Origin: Pseudomonas sp. CFBP 13711
GTDB lineage: Bacteria > Pseudomonadota > Gammaproteobacteria > Pseudomonadales > Pseudomonadaceae
Direction: 5' to 3'
NCBI RefSeq assembly: GCF_014842265.1
Contig: NZ_JACYVI010000009.1
Span: forward strand, 227,620 to 291,619
Length of the DNA: 64,000 bases
Both the position numbers and the translations under genes were made by a program. Positions 9,230 through 17,317 of the stretch are shown one piece after another. Within the stretch, counting starts at the first letter, position 1. The number at the start of each line of letters is the position of its first letter. The notes below the pieces were generated by a model. The model was not told the origin of the DNA, did not search any database, and saw only the letters and a list, made by a program, of their open reading frames with translations.

Positions 9230-9697
9230 CTACTTGTGATAAGGGTGACCGGACAGCACGGTCCAGGCACGATAAATCTGCTCACCGATGAGAATGCGCA
9301 CCAGCGGGTGCGGCAACGTCAGCGGCGACAACGACCAACGCTGCTCGGCCCGTGCACAGACTTCCGGCGCCAGCCCTTCCGGACCGCCGACCATCAGGTT
9401 GACCGTGCGCGAATCCAGACGCCAGCGATCGAGCTCGCCCGCCAGTTGCTCGGTGCTCCATGGCTTGCCATGCACTTCAAGCGTGACGATCCGCTCGCCC
9501 GGCTGCACTTTCGCCAGCATGGCCTCGCCTTCCTGACGGATGAGGCGTGCCACGTCGGCGTTCTTGCCACGGGTGTTGAGCGGGATTTCCACCAGCTCCA
9601 GCGCCAGTTCGGATGGCAGACGCTTGGCATATTCATGCCAACCCTCTTCCACCCACTTGGGCATGCGGGAACCAACGGCGATCAGACGCAAACGCAC
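9230..9697 (-). CDS. rlmH: 23S rRNA (pseudouridine1915-N3)-methyltransferase RlmH
   Basis: SPOUT methyltransferase that modifies pseudouridine 1915 in helix 69. At 155 residues it matches the family length and shows the SAM-binding knot motifs (VTLEVHGKPWSTEQLA, VGGPEGLAPEV) and the C-terminal LPHPLVRILIGEQIYRAW. The start is a GTG. It lies 9 bases downstream of rsfS. Confidence 0.96.
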   Translation of the reverse strand: MRLRLIAVGSRMPKWVEEGWHEYAKRLPSELALELVEIPLNTRGKNADVARLIRQEGEAMLAKVQPGERIVTLEVHGKPWSTEQLAGELDRWRLDSRTVNLMVGGPEGLAPEVCARAEQRWSLSPLTLPHPLVRILIGEQIYRAWTVLSGHPYHK

Positions 9698-9706
9698 AAC
9701 GAAGCC

Positions 9707-10126
9707 TTAGGCCTGGTCTTTGTTCAGCTTGTCAAAATGCACGTGAGCGTTTTCCGGGCTGTGGTGTGCAGCGCTGGCCGAACGGCTCTGCTCGGCACCG
9801 GCCCACAGACGCTCGAGGTCGTAAAACTGGCGAGCGGAGGCGGTCATCATGTGGACGATGGCGATGTCCAGGTCCAGCAGCACCCAGTCGCTGTCGCCCT
9901 TGCCTTCTTCGCCCAGCGGCTTGAGGCCCTGTTTTTTGACTTCTTCACGGACCTTGTCGAGCATCGCGTTGATCTGGCGATTGGAAGTACCGGTCGCGAT
10001 GACCATGTAGTCGGTGATGCTTTGTTTGTCACGAACGTCCAGCACCTGGATATCCTGGGCCTTGACGTCGTCCAGGGCAGCCCTGATCACTTCGATGATT
10101 GGGTTTACAGCGCGTTTGTCAGTCAT
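9707..10126 (-). CDS. rsfS: Ribosomal silencing factor RsfS
   Basis: Binds uL14 and blocks joining of the ribosomal subunits under starvation. The 139-residue product begins MTDKRAVNPI and has the family core (DVRDKQSITDYMVIATG, SDWVLLDLDIAIVHMM). The ATG at 10126 has an AAAGAG ribosome-binding site; an upstream TTG is rejected. The C-terminal tail after FYDLERLW is longer than in E. coli, as usual in Pseudomonas. Confidence 0.94.
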   Translation of the reverse strand: MTDKRAVNPIIEVIRAALDDVKAQDIQVLDVRDKQSITDYMVIATGTSNRQINAMLDKVREEVKKQGLKPLGEEGKGDSDWVLLDLDIAIVHMMTASARQFYDLERLWAGAEQSRSASAAHHSPENAHVHFDKLNKDQA

Positions 10127-10192
10127 AAAAAACTCTTTCAACTCGTATGTTTGGGCGTTTCTTCGCGCACTTGGCTGCGTAGCAACACACCT

Positions 10193-10837
10193 TCAGTTCG
10201 ACGCACGGTACAGCCCGTGCGTATCGATATAGGCCAGTACCGCGTCTGGCACCAGAAAACGTACCGACTTACCGCTGGCCAGCAGTTGACGGATCTGGGT
10301 GGCAGACACCGAAAGCGGCGTCTGCCAGACGAACGTAATCTTTCCGCCGGGCCCTTTGAGGGCCTTCGGATCACTGACGGCACGTCCCGCGAGCAGATTT
10401 CGCATCGCATCCGGGGACTCGCTGTCGGCGTCCGGGCGTTGCAGCACCACGATATGGCAGTGCTCCAGCAACTCTTCCCACCGATGCCAGGAAGGCAGCC
10501 CGCAAAAGGCGTCCCAACCCAGCAATAAAAATAGCTGGTCATCGGCGGCGAGTTCCGCGCGCATCGATTCCAGCGTGTCGATCGTGTACGACGGCTTGTC
10601 GCGCAACAGCTCGCGATCATCCACCGTCAATGGCGGCACACCGGCCACCGCGCACTGGACCATCGCCAGACGGTCCTGGGCCGAAACGCTCGGCGTGTCG
10701 CGATGAGGCGGTCGGGCACTGGGCGTCAGACGCAGCTCATCGAGTTTCAGCAGCTCGGCGACTTCCAGCGCGCCACGCAAATGGCCAATGTGCACCGGGT
10801 CGAACGTGCCGCCGAGTATGCCGATGCGCTGGGGCAT
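10193..10837 (-). CDS. nadD: Nicotinate-nucleotide adenylyltransferase NadD
   Basis: Adenylates nicotinate mononucleotide to deamido-NAD in NAD synthesis. The 214-residue product has the GTFDPVHIGH nucleotidyltransferase motif (residues 10-19) and the SATQIR motif near the C-terminus. The start MPQRIG fits the family length; a GTG at 10894 or further upstream would add a non-conserved extension. It lies between proA and rsfS as in other pseudomonads. Confidence 0.93.
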   Translation of the reverse strand: MPQRIGILGGTFDPVHIGHLRGALEVAELLKLDELRLTPSARPPHRDTPSVSAQDRLAMVQCAVAGVPPLTVDDRELLRDKPSYTIDTLESMRAELAADDQLFLLLGWDAFCGLPSWHRWEELLEHCHIVVLQRPDADSESPDAMRNLLAGRAVSDPKALKGPGGKITFVWQTPLSVSATQIRQLLASGKSVRFLVPDAVLAYIDTHGLYRASN

Positions 10838-10919
10838 CCGTGCAGTGTTCAGCGGAACCGCAATCGGATCGGCCACTGCCTGGGCGCCGCTCACTGAAGC
10901 CTGACCGACGTCGGCCAAG

Positions 10920-12194
10920 TCAGACCGGCCCCTGCCCGCGCAATTGTGTGCCATCGCCGACGACGATGTATTTCTCGCAGGTCAGGCCTTCGAGCCCCAC
11001 GGGACCCCGCGCGTGAATCTTGTCGGTGGAGATGCCGATTTCCGCACCCAGGCCGTATTCGAAACCGTCGGCAAAGCTGGTGGGCGCGTTGACCATCACT
11101 GAACTCGAGTCGACTTCAGCCATAAAGCGGCGAGTCTGGGCTTGCGAGTCGGAGATGATGGCGTCGCTGTGATGCGAGCCGTAGTGATTGATGTGTTCGA
11201 TGGCCTGATCCAGACCGGTCACGACGCGGATCGAGAGGATCGGCGCCAGGTACTCGGTGTGCCAGTCTTCTTCAGTAGCCGGCAAAACGTCGATCAGGTC
11301 GCGGGTGCGCTCGCAGCCGCGCAGCTCGACGCCTTTTTCGCGGAACTGGGCGGCCATGGGCGGCAGGAAGTCTGCGGCGATGGTTTGATCGACCAGCAGG
11401 GTTTCCATCGCGCCGCAGATGCCATACCGGTAGGTCTTGGCGTTGAAGCTGATGCGTTGGGCGGCGGCCAGGTCGGCGTGGGCACTGACGTAGACGTGGC
11501 AGATGCCGTCCAGGTGTTTGATGACCGGGACTTTGGCGTCGCGGCTGACGCGTTCGATCAGGCCTTTGCCGCCGCGCGGGACGATGACGTCCACGTACTC
11601 GGGCATGGTGATCAACGCACCCACGGCGGCGCGGTCGGTGGTTTCGACAACCTGTACGACGGCGGCAGGCAAGCCGGCTTCGTCGAGGCCACGCTGGATG
11701 CAGGCGGCGATGGCGCGGTTGGAATTGATGGCTTCGGAACCGCCACGGAGGATGGTGGCGTTACCGGATTTGAGACAGAGGCTGGCGGCGTCGATGGTTA
11801 CGTTGGGGCGCGACTCGTAGATGATGCCGACGACGCCCAGTGGCACGCGCATTTTGCCGACTTGTATGCCGGACGGCTGGAAGTTCATGTCGCGCAGGGT
11901 GCCGATGGGGTCTGGCAAGCTGGCGACCTGACGCAGGCCGGCGATCATGCTGTCGATGCGGGCCGGGGTCAGGGAGAGGCGTTCGAGCAGAGCGGGTTCG
12001 AGTCCATTGGCGCGGCCGGCAGCGAGGTCTTGTTCGTTGGCGGCGGTCAGCTCGGCACGGGAAGCGTCCAGCGCGGCAGCGGTGGCTGCGAGGGCGCGGT
12101 TCTTCTGTGCGGTGCTGGCACGGCCGATCACGCGGGAGGCTTCGCGGGCGGCGCGACCCAGGCGGGTCATGTAGTCAAGAACGGACTTAGTCAT
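10920..12194 (-). CDS. proA: Gamma-glutamyl phosphate reductase ProA
   Basis: NADPH-dependent reduction of gamma-glutamyl phosphate to the semialdehyde in proline synthesis. The 424-residue length is standard. Landmarks are GVVGIIYESRPNVT, LRGGSEAINSN, VIVPRGGKGLI and the cysteine region LDGICHVYV. It is the promoter-proximal gene of the run towards nadD. Confidence 0.97.
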   Translation of the reverse strand: MTKSVLDYMTRLGRAAREASRVIGRASTAQKNRALAATAAALDASRAELTAANEQDLAAGRANGLEPALLERLSLTPARIDSMIAGLRQVASLPDPIGTLRDMNFQPSGIQVGKMRVPLGVVGIIYESRPNVTIDAASLCLKSGNATILRGGSEAINSNRAIAACIQRGLDEAGLPAAVVQVVETTDRAAVGALITMPEYVDVIVPRGGKGLIERVSRDAKVPVIKHLDGICHVYVSAHADLAAAQRISFNAKTYRYGICGAMETLLVDQTIAADFLPPMAAQFREKGVELRGCERTRDLIDVLPATEEDWHTEYLAPILSIRVVTGLDQAIEHINHYGSHHSDAIISDSQAQTRRFMAEVDSSSVMVNAPTSFADGFEYGLGAEIGISTDKIHARGPVGLEGLTCEKYIVVGDGTQLRGQGPV

Positions 12195-12459
12195 GGTCTC
12201 GGGGGTCTTGGCAAATGGGAAAGCGGCGGATTATAGCTGTCGGGCGTGCTGAACGACAGCGGCGACGGGCGGATGGTCAGAATAAGGGGGTTTTGTTGTT
12301 CTCAATGCGGGGGTTTGGTTGCTCCTTCGTCGCAATACCCTCACTCCGTTCCCGCTGCGTGGGCCCTGCGCTCAGCCTGCACCCAAGTCGCGTTTGGCGG
12401 TGTCTGGAATTTTTGCGTACGAAGATCAAGATCAAAAGCGCGTTTGGGCAGATCAAGGG

Positions 12460-12530
12460 CTTCCCGGCTAAAGCCGGTCCCACTATGTGAACACGGTGCT
12501 TTAGTGGGACCGGCTTCAGCCGGGAAGGCG
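12460..12530. repeat. Inverted REP pair, CCGGCT-AGCCGG family
   Basis: Two copies of a TTCCCGGCTAAAGCCGGTCC-like palindrome lie head-to-head around a ~15-bp spacer within the ~450-bp proA-mpg gap (12195-12643). The rest of that gap shows no convincing gene. The same repeat occurs at 22.5 kb and 37.2 kb. Confidence 0.85.
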
Positions 12531-12643
12531 CCCGTGTGGGCAATGGGATTTTTGATCTGCTCCCCGGTGCGTGCCTAGCCATTCAGCTCCAATTAAGGCC
12601 GATGTTGATATGATCGCGGTCCATTCTCTGACTGCCGTTGTTT

Positions 12644-13327
12644 ATGCCTGACCAATCGCCACGCGCCCTGCCGGACAGTTTCTTTCATCGCGATGCTCAG
12701 ACGCTTGCCCGGGATTTGCTGGGCAAGGTGATCCGCCACAAGGTCGACGGGTTGTGGTTGTCGGCGCGGATTATTGAGACGGAGGCGTATTACGTGGCCG
12801 AGAAAGGCAGTCATGCGTCCCTCGGTTACACAGAAAAACGTAAGGCTTTGTTTCTGGAAGGCGGGCACATTTATATGTATTACGCCCGTGGCGGTGACTC
12901 GTTGAACTTCAGCGCGGAAGGTCCGGGCAATGCCGTGTTGATCAAATCGGCTTATCCCTGGGTCGACGCGGTGTCCGATGAGAACGCCCTCGCCCGCATG
13001 CTGCTCAATAATCCCGACGCCAGCGGCAACGTGCGCACGCCAGAGCGGCTGTGCGCCGGGCAGACGCTGCTGTGCAAAGCGCTGGGCCTGAAAGTGCCGA
13101 TGTGGGACGCCCAGCGCTTCGATGAAGAACGGCTTTTCGTCGAGGACGTGGGCCAGCGACCGCCGCGCATTATCCAAACGACACGCCTCGGCATCCCCGC
13201 CGGACGCGACGAGCACCTGATGTACCGGTTCGTTGACGCCGCCTATGCCCGCTTCTGCACACGGAACCCGGTCAGACGCGGGCAAGTCGAAGGACGCGAC
13301 TATATTTTCATCGAGCAAGGAAACTGA
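12644..13327 (+). CDS. DNA-3-methyladenine glycosylase (Mpg/AAG family)
   Basis: Base-excision repair enzyme removing alkylated purines. The 227-residue protein matches the Mpg family (RDAQTLARDLLGKVI, RIIETEAYYVAEKGSHASLG, HIYMYYARGGDSLNF, ACQTL-like AGQTLLCKALGL). The catalytic glutamate is in IIETEAY. The ATG at 12644 is preferred over a TTG two codons before it. The gene ends 4 bases before the next start, suggesting co-transcription with the DedA-PAP2 gene. Confidence 0.93.
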   Translation: MPDQSPRALPDSFFHRDAQTLARDLLGKVIRHKVDGLWLSARIIETEAYYVAEKGSHASLGYTEKRKALFLEGGHIYMYYARGGDSLNFSAEGPGNAVLIKSAYPWVDAVSDENALARMLLNNPDASGNVRTPERLCAGQTLLCKALGLKVPMWDAQRFDEERLFVEDVGQRPPRIIQTTRLGIPAGRDEHLMYRFVDAAYARFCTRNPVRRGQVEGRDYIFIEQGN

Positions 13328-13331
13328 ACCC

Positions 13332-14648
13332 ATGGGCGCGTGGCTCGACAGCATCACCTCCTGGCTAAGCGCCAACCCCTCCTGGCTCGGCGCGGCGATT
13401 TTCATCGTTGCGTTCATCGAGTGCCTGGCGATTGCCGGCATCGTCGTCCCCGGGACCGTTGTGCTGTTCGCGATCGCCGCACTGGCCGGCAGCGGCATAC
13501 TCCCGTTGAGTGAAGCGCTGTTGCTGGGGTTCCTCGGCGGGATATTGGGCGATCTGGTCTCGTACTTCCTCGGCCGGCGCTTTCATCAGAAGATTCGTCA
13601 ATTGCCCGGCCTGCGCAATCATCCGGAATGGATCGGCGGCGCCGAGACCTACTTCCAGCGCTACGGCATCGCCAGCCTGCTGGTCGGCCGCTTCATCGGC
13701 CCGCTGCGCCCGATGCTGCCGATGGTGGCCGGGATGTGCGACATGCCGTTCGTGCGCTTTGCCGGTGTGAGCTTGATTGCCGCTGCCGGCTGGTCTGTGG
13801 CCTACATACTGCCGGGCTGGGCGACCGGTGCGGCCATCCGCCTGCCGCTGCCGGAAAACTTCTGGCCCCAGGCTGCCGTGGTGGGCGGCGGGCTGGCGCT
13901 TCTGCTGGGCATCAGCGTGCAGAGCAGCCTTCGGCAAAAGCCCTACGCGACCAAGGTCATCGCCCTGACCTGCTTCGTGCTGCTGGGAAGTGTTTTTCTG
14001 GGCTGGCCATACCTGGCCGATTTCGATCAGGGCATCATGACCGTGGTCCAGGCCAGTCGGAGCGCTGCGGCCGAAAACTTCGTGGTGATGGTGACGGGCC
14101 TGGGGGATTTCCGCACTCAGTTCTGCGCCGCCGCCCTGCTGACGATCCTGCTGGTCGTCACGCGGCAATGGCGCCATGCGATCTTCGCGGTCGGCACCAC
14201 CCTGGGCGCGGCGCTGATCAACCAGAGCATGAAATACACCTTCGCCCGCGCCCGGCCTGACGTACTGACGGAGGCCCTGGGGACCTACAGCATGCCGAGC
14301 GGACATGCATCGGCCTCGTTTGCGCTGTTCATGACGCTGGCGGTGCTTGCCGGTCGCGGTCAGCCGGTGCGGCTGCGCCTGACGTGGCTGCTATTGGGCG
14401 GCATTCCGGCGCTGGCGATCGCAATGTCACGGGTCTATCTGGGTGTGCATTGGCCAACGGATGTCACGGCGGGGATGCTGCTGGCGTTTTTCACCTGCGC
14501 GGCGAGCCTTGCGTTCGTGCAGAACAAAAAGCCGTTGGAGGCCCTGCCGATTAAAGTCTGGTGGCTGGTGCTACCGGCAATGGTGGCGCTTTTCGGCGGG
14601 TTCGGCCTGCACTCGTTCCCCCACGGTTTGATCCGCTACCAGTACTGA
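13332..14648 (+). CDS. DedA-PAP2 fusion: bifunctional membrane protein (flippase-like plus lipid phosphatase)
   Basis: A 438-residue membrane protein with two recognisable halves. Residues ~1-200 are a DedA/SNARE-associated domain (FLGGILGDLVSYFLGRRF, GRFIGPLRPMLPMVAG). Residues ~270-420 are a PAP2 phosphatase with all three motifs: KYTFARARP, PSGHASASF and SRVYLGVHWPTD. DedA proteins move undecaprenyl phosphate or phospholipids across membranes, and PAP2 enzymes dephosphorylate undecaprenyl pyrophosphate or phosphatidate. The fusion therefore could dephosphorylate and recycle a lipid carrier. Substrate not known. An in-frame start 33 codons upstream overlaps mpg and is rejected. Confidence 0.9.
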   Translation: MGAWLDSITSWLSANPSWLGAAIFIVAFIECLAIAGIVVPGTVVLFAIAALAGSGILPLSEALLLGFLGGILGDLVSYFLGRRFHQKIRQLPGLRNHPEWIGGAETYFQRYGIASLLVGRFIGPLRPMLPMVAGMCDMPFVRFAGVSLIAAAGWSVAYILPGWATGAAIRLPLPENFWPQAAVVGGGLALLLGISVQSSLRQKPYATKVIALTCFVLLGSVFLGWPYLADFDQGIMTVVQASRSAAAENFVVMVTGLGDFRTQFCAAALLTILLVVTRQWRHAIFAVGTTLGAALINQSMKYTFARARPDVLTEALGTYSMPSGHASASFALFMTLAVLAGRGQPVRLRLTWLLLGGIPALAIAMSRVYLGVHWPTDVTAGMLLAFFTCAASLAFVQNKKPLEALPIKVWWLVLPAMVALFGGFGLHSFPHGLIRYQY

Positions 14649-14710
14649 AACAGCTCAGGCGCGGCCTGCCGGAAGAACGATCCGGTCCGCGCCGCGCAAA
14701 ACAACAGCAT

Positions 14711-15316
14711 TCAGGCCTGCATGTCGCCCTGCATTTCGTCGAGCAGGTCCTGAATCGCATCGAGCCGTTGTTCGGCGTCTTCGATTTCCAGCAGCTCGAT
14801 CTTGTCTTCTTCGGCGAAGGGCAGCAGGTAGGCCAGTTGATTGGCCAATGAATGCTGACCGCTGGCGGTGAGGCCCATGTTCAGCGCGGCCACCATCGGG
14901 TGCTCGGCCAGCGCGGCGAGTAACGCGACCAAATCGTCGTCCTCCTCTTGCAGCGGCTGTTCCTCGGGATCGTCGAGCCATTCGACCTCGCCGATCAGCA
15001 GGTTGTCGCGCTGGGTGCTGTAGTCCTTCACCCGAAAGCGTCGAGCACCCACTACCCGAATGCCGAGCAGGCCGTTGTCCTGCTTCTGGAAATCGGTGAC
15101 CCGCGCTTCGCAGCCGATCATCGAGAAACCGTCCGGCACGTCGCCCGTCTCACTGCCTTCAGTGATGCAAACGACGCCAAAGCCTTCGCCCTGCTTCATG
15201 CAGCGGCTAATCATGTCGAGGTAGCGCGCCTCGAATAGCTGCAGATCGAGCACGCACCCCGGGAACAGCACGGCGTTCAGTGGAAACAGCGGCAGCGTAA
15301 ACAACGGCAACGACAT
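14711..15316 (-). CDS. LON peptidase substrate-binding (N-terminal) domain protein
   Basis: A 201-residue stand-alone Lon N-domain protein (PLFPLNAVLFPGCVLDLQLFEARYLDM, GFGVVCI, GCEARVTDF). It has no ATPase or protease part, so it is presumably a substrate-recognition or adaptor protein of unknown target. The ATG at 15316 precedes the conserved LPLFTLPLFPL; a longer in-frame start would overlap the lrgB-like gene. It converges with the DedA-PAP2 gene. Confidence 0.88.
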   Translation of the reverse strand: MSLPLFTLPLFPLNAVLFPGCVLDLQLFEARYLDMISRCMKQGEGFGVVCITEGSETGDVPDGFSMIGCEARVTDFQKQDNGLLGIRVVGARRFRVKDYSTQRDNLLIGEVEWLDDPEEQPLQEEDDDLVALLAALAEHPMVAALNMGLTASGQHSLANQLAYLLPFAEEDKIELLEIEDAEQRLDAIQDLLDEMQGDMQA

Positions 15317-15326
15317 AAACCTATCC

Positions 15327-16043
15327 TCAAGCAACCAGAGACACCGCCAACGGCAGGAACAAGGCCGTGGCGACACCCATCAGACTCATCGCCAACGCCG
15401 CGAAGGCGCCGCATTCCTCACTTTCCTGCAGGGCCGCCGACGTACCCACCGCGTGGGCCGTCAGCCCAAGGGCCATGCCGCGGGCTTCCGGGCTGGTGAC
15501 CCGCGCCAGCGTCAGCAGGCCGGGGCCGAATATGCCGCCGATCACCCCGGTTATCAACACAAAGACTGCGGCCAGCGCCGCCACACCGCCAATCTGCTCG
15601 GCGACCAGCATGGCGATCGGCGAGGTCACGGACTTGGGCGCCATGGTCATCAGGATCATGTGATCGGCGCCGAGCATCCAGCCCAGCCCGACGCACAGCC
15701 CGGTGGCCAGGACGCCGCCCACCACCAGCGTAGTCAATACCGGCCAGAACAGCTGCCGGATGCGCCGCAGGTTCAGATAAAGCGGCACGGCCAGCGCAAC
15801 CGTTGCCGGGCCAAGCAAAATGCTGAGGATTTCGGTGCTTTTGCGGTACTCAACGTAGGACAGCCCGCAGCTCACCAGTACGCCTATCACCACCAGCATC
15901 GAAATCAGCACCGGTTGCAAAAACACCCAGCGGGTTTTCTCGTAGCCAGCCAGCACCAGTTGATACGCGCCCAGCGTGATGGCGATACCGAACAAGGGGT
16001 GATGAATCACCGACAGCCAGGCGCCGTGCCAGTCCAAACTCAT
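15327..16043 (-). CDS. LrgB/CidB family membrane protein
   Basis: A 238-residue polytopic protein with the LrgB family patterns (LGPATVALAVPLY, APKSVTSPIAM, ARGMALGLTAHAVGTSAAL). LrgB proteins act with small LrgA partners in murein hydrolase control, programmed lysis or small-metabolite transport. Its start overlaps the stop of the upstream LrgA-like gene by four bases, a coupled pair. Confidence 0.9.
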   Translation of the reverse strand: MSLDWHGAWLSVIHHPLFGIAITLGAYQLVLAGYEKTRWVFLQPVLISMLVVIGVLVSCGLSYVEYRKSTEILSILLGPATVALAVPLYLNLRRIRQLFWPVLTTLVVGGVLATGLCVGLGWMLGADHMILMTMAPKSVTSPIAMLVAEQIGGVAALAAVFVLITGVIGGIFGPGLLTLARVTSPEARGMALGLTAHAVGTSAALQESEECGAFAALAMSLMGVATALFLPLAVSLVA

Positions 16044-16402
16044 GATGGCTCCCGGCGATTGGCCTGACGGTCGATGAGTTTCTGCATCAGCCAGCCGGCG
16101 AAGGTCAGCGACACCATCAGGGAAATCACCAGCGAGCCGACGATCGCCCAGAAGTCCTCGGCGATCTGGTCGGCATACACCATCACACCCACGGCGGGCG
16201 GCACCAGCAGCAGCGGCAGGTATCGCAGCAGACTGCTGGCCGCCAGGCTGATGGGTTCACTGACTTCGCCGCGGGTCATGAGGTAGATCATCAGCAGCAC
16301 CAGCCCGATGATCGGGCCGGGCAGGATCGACAGAAACAGGTGATTGAGCGCGGTTCCGATCAGTTGGAACAGCACAAGCCAGGTCAGGCCTCTTAGCAAC
16401 AT
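16040..16402 (-). CDS. LrgA/CidA family holin-like protein
   Basis: A 120-residue protein with about four membrane segments. It carries the family core ILPGPIIGLVLLMIYL and LLLVPPAVGVMVY, the loop and helix typical of CidA/LrgA. It is the likely partner of the downstream LrgB protein, forming a holin-like or transport module. Translation is coupled through a 4-base overlap. Confidence 0.9.
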   Translation of the reverse strand: MLLRGLTWLVLFQLIGTALNHLFLSILPGPIIGLVLLMIYLMTRGEVSEPISLAASSLLRYLPLLLVPPAVGVMVYADQIAEDFWAIVGSLVISLMVSLTFAGWLMQKLIDRQANRREPS

Positions 16403-16569
16403 AGAAAACTCCAGCAGATTCGCGGCGACATTATAGGCATGCCACCCGCGCTGCCTATGGGGCGGTATTCACCAGTTGAGACCACGTTGACCCGCGCAGT
16501 GGCGCGTGCTGATCTTCAATGCCAAGCAATAACAGCGCCGGCGTCACCTCGTCGACTGCGGTTCAAACT

Positions 16570-16592
16570 GTAGGAGTGAGCTTGCTCGCGAT
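16570..16592. repeat. Single REP half-site
   Basis: One GTAGGAGTGAGCTTGCTCGC element lies in the ~290-bp gap between the lrgA-like and maoC-like genes. No second inverted copy at the usual distance is clear. I see no gene in this gap. Confidence 0.6.
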
Positions 16593-16689
16593 CTGACGCG
16601 AAGCGGCAGCAAACCTGCGAGCGCGTTGTGTCAGGGGGCCTGCCCGTGAAGATCCAGCGCAAAAACAATCACCCACTAGGAGAGTAGCG

Positions 16690-17145
16690 ATGCCCCACGT
16701 ACCCGTTGCAGAACTCAAGAGCTATGAAGGCAAGGACCTGGGATGCTCCGAGTGGCTGACCATTGATCAGGGACGCATCAATCTGTTCGCCGAAGCCACC
16801 GGCGACTTCCAGTTCATCCACGTCGATCCGGTAAAAGCAGCGCAAAACCCGTTCGGTTCGACCATCGCCCATGGCTTTCTGTCGCTGTCGCTGATGCCCA
16901 AGCTGATGGAGTCCTTGATGGTCGTGCCCGAAGGCATGCAGATGGCGATCAACTATGGCCTGGACAGCGTGCGCTTCATTCAGCCGGTGAAAGTGAACTC
17001 GCGCGTTCGTCTAAAAGTCACGCTGGCGGAGGTGACCGAAAAGAAGCCCGGCCAATGGTTGCTCAAAGCCTCCGCGGCCCTTGAAATCGAAGGCCTGGAC
17101 AAGCCTGCGTTCGTGGCGGAACCGCTTTCGCTGTGCTTCGTGTAA
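16690..17145 (+). CDS. MaoC-family (R)-specific enoyl-CoA hydratase-like protein
   Basis: A 151-residue hotdog-fold protein with the MaoC signature: the catalytic Asp/His region FAEATGDFQFIHVDPVKA and the following FGSTIAHGFLSLSLMP. Such enzymes hydrate 2-enoyl-CoA to (R)-3-hydroxyacyl-CoA and can link beta-oxidation to polyhydroxyalkanoates, but the substrate is not predictable here. An AGGAGAG ribosome-binding site lies just upstream. It appears monocistronic. Confidence 0.9.
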   Translation: MPHVPVAELKSYEGKDLGCSEWLTIDQGRINLFAEATGDFQFIHVDPVKAAQNPFGSTIAHGFLSLSLMPKLMESLMVVPEGMQMAINYGLDSVRFIQPVKVNSRVRLKVTLAEVTEKKPGQWLLKASAALEIEGLDKPAFVAEPLSLCFV

Positions 17146-17188
17146 GCCCCGCCGCCTCTCCATAACGCCTGCGCAAACCTTCCTGAAA

Positions 17189-17218
17189 CATGAAACAGTC
17201 GTAACAGACTGTTTCATG
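17189..17218. other. Perfect 12-bp inverted repeat of unknown role
   Basis: CATGAAACAGTC and GACTGTTTCATG surround a 6-base spacer, 44 bases after the maoC-like stop and ~100 bases before the MORN lipoprotein gene. No T-run follows, so it is not a standard terminator. It could be an operator for the downstream gene or a transcript-stabilising hairpin. Confidence 0.6.
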
Positions 17219-17317
17219 AGCGTTCCTCGCTGCGGCATACTCGCTGCGGCTGTGTGAGCGACTCGATACACGTACGCGATCAGATCACGCCGAAACATCT
17301 TATTTTCGGGATTTACC

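Noticed and set aside
12277..12582. 100-codon minus-strand frame between proA and mpg
   Set aside because: It reads through the REP pair and a low-quality spacer; no family resemblance.
17189..17218. Rho-independent terminator for the maoC-like gene
   Set aside because: The palindrome has no T-run after it on either strand, so I list it only as an inverted repeat.
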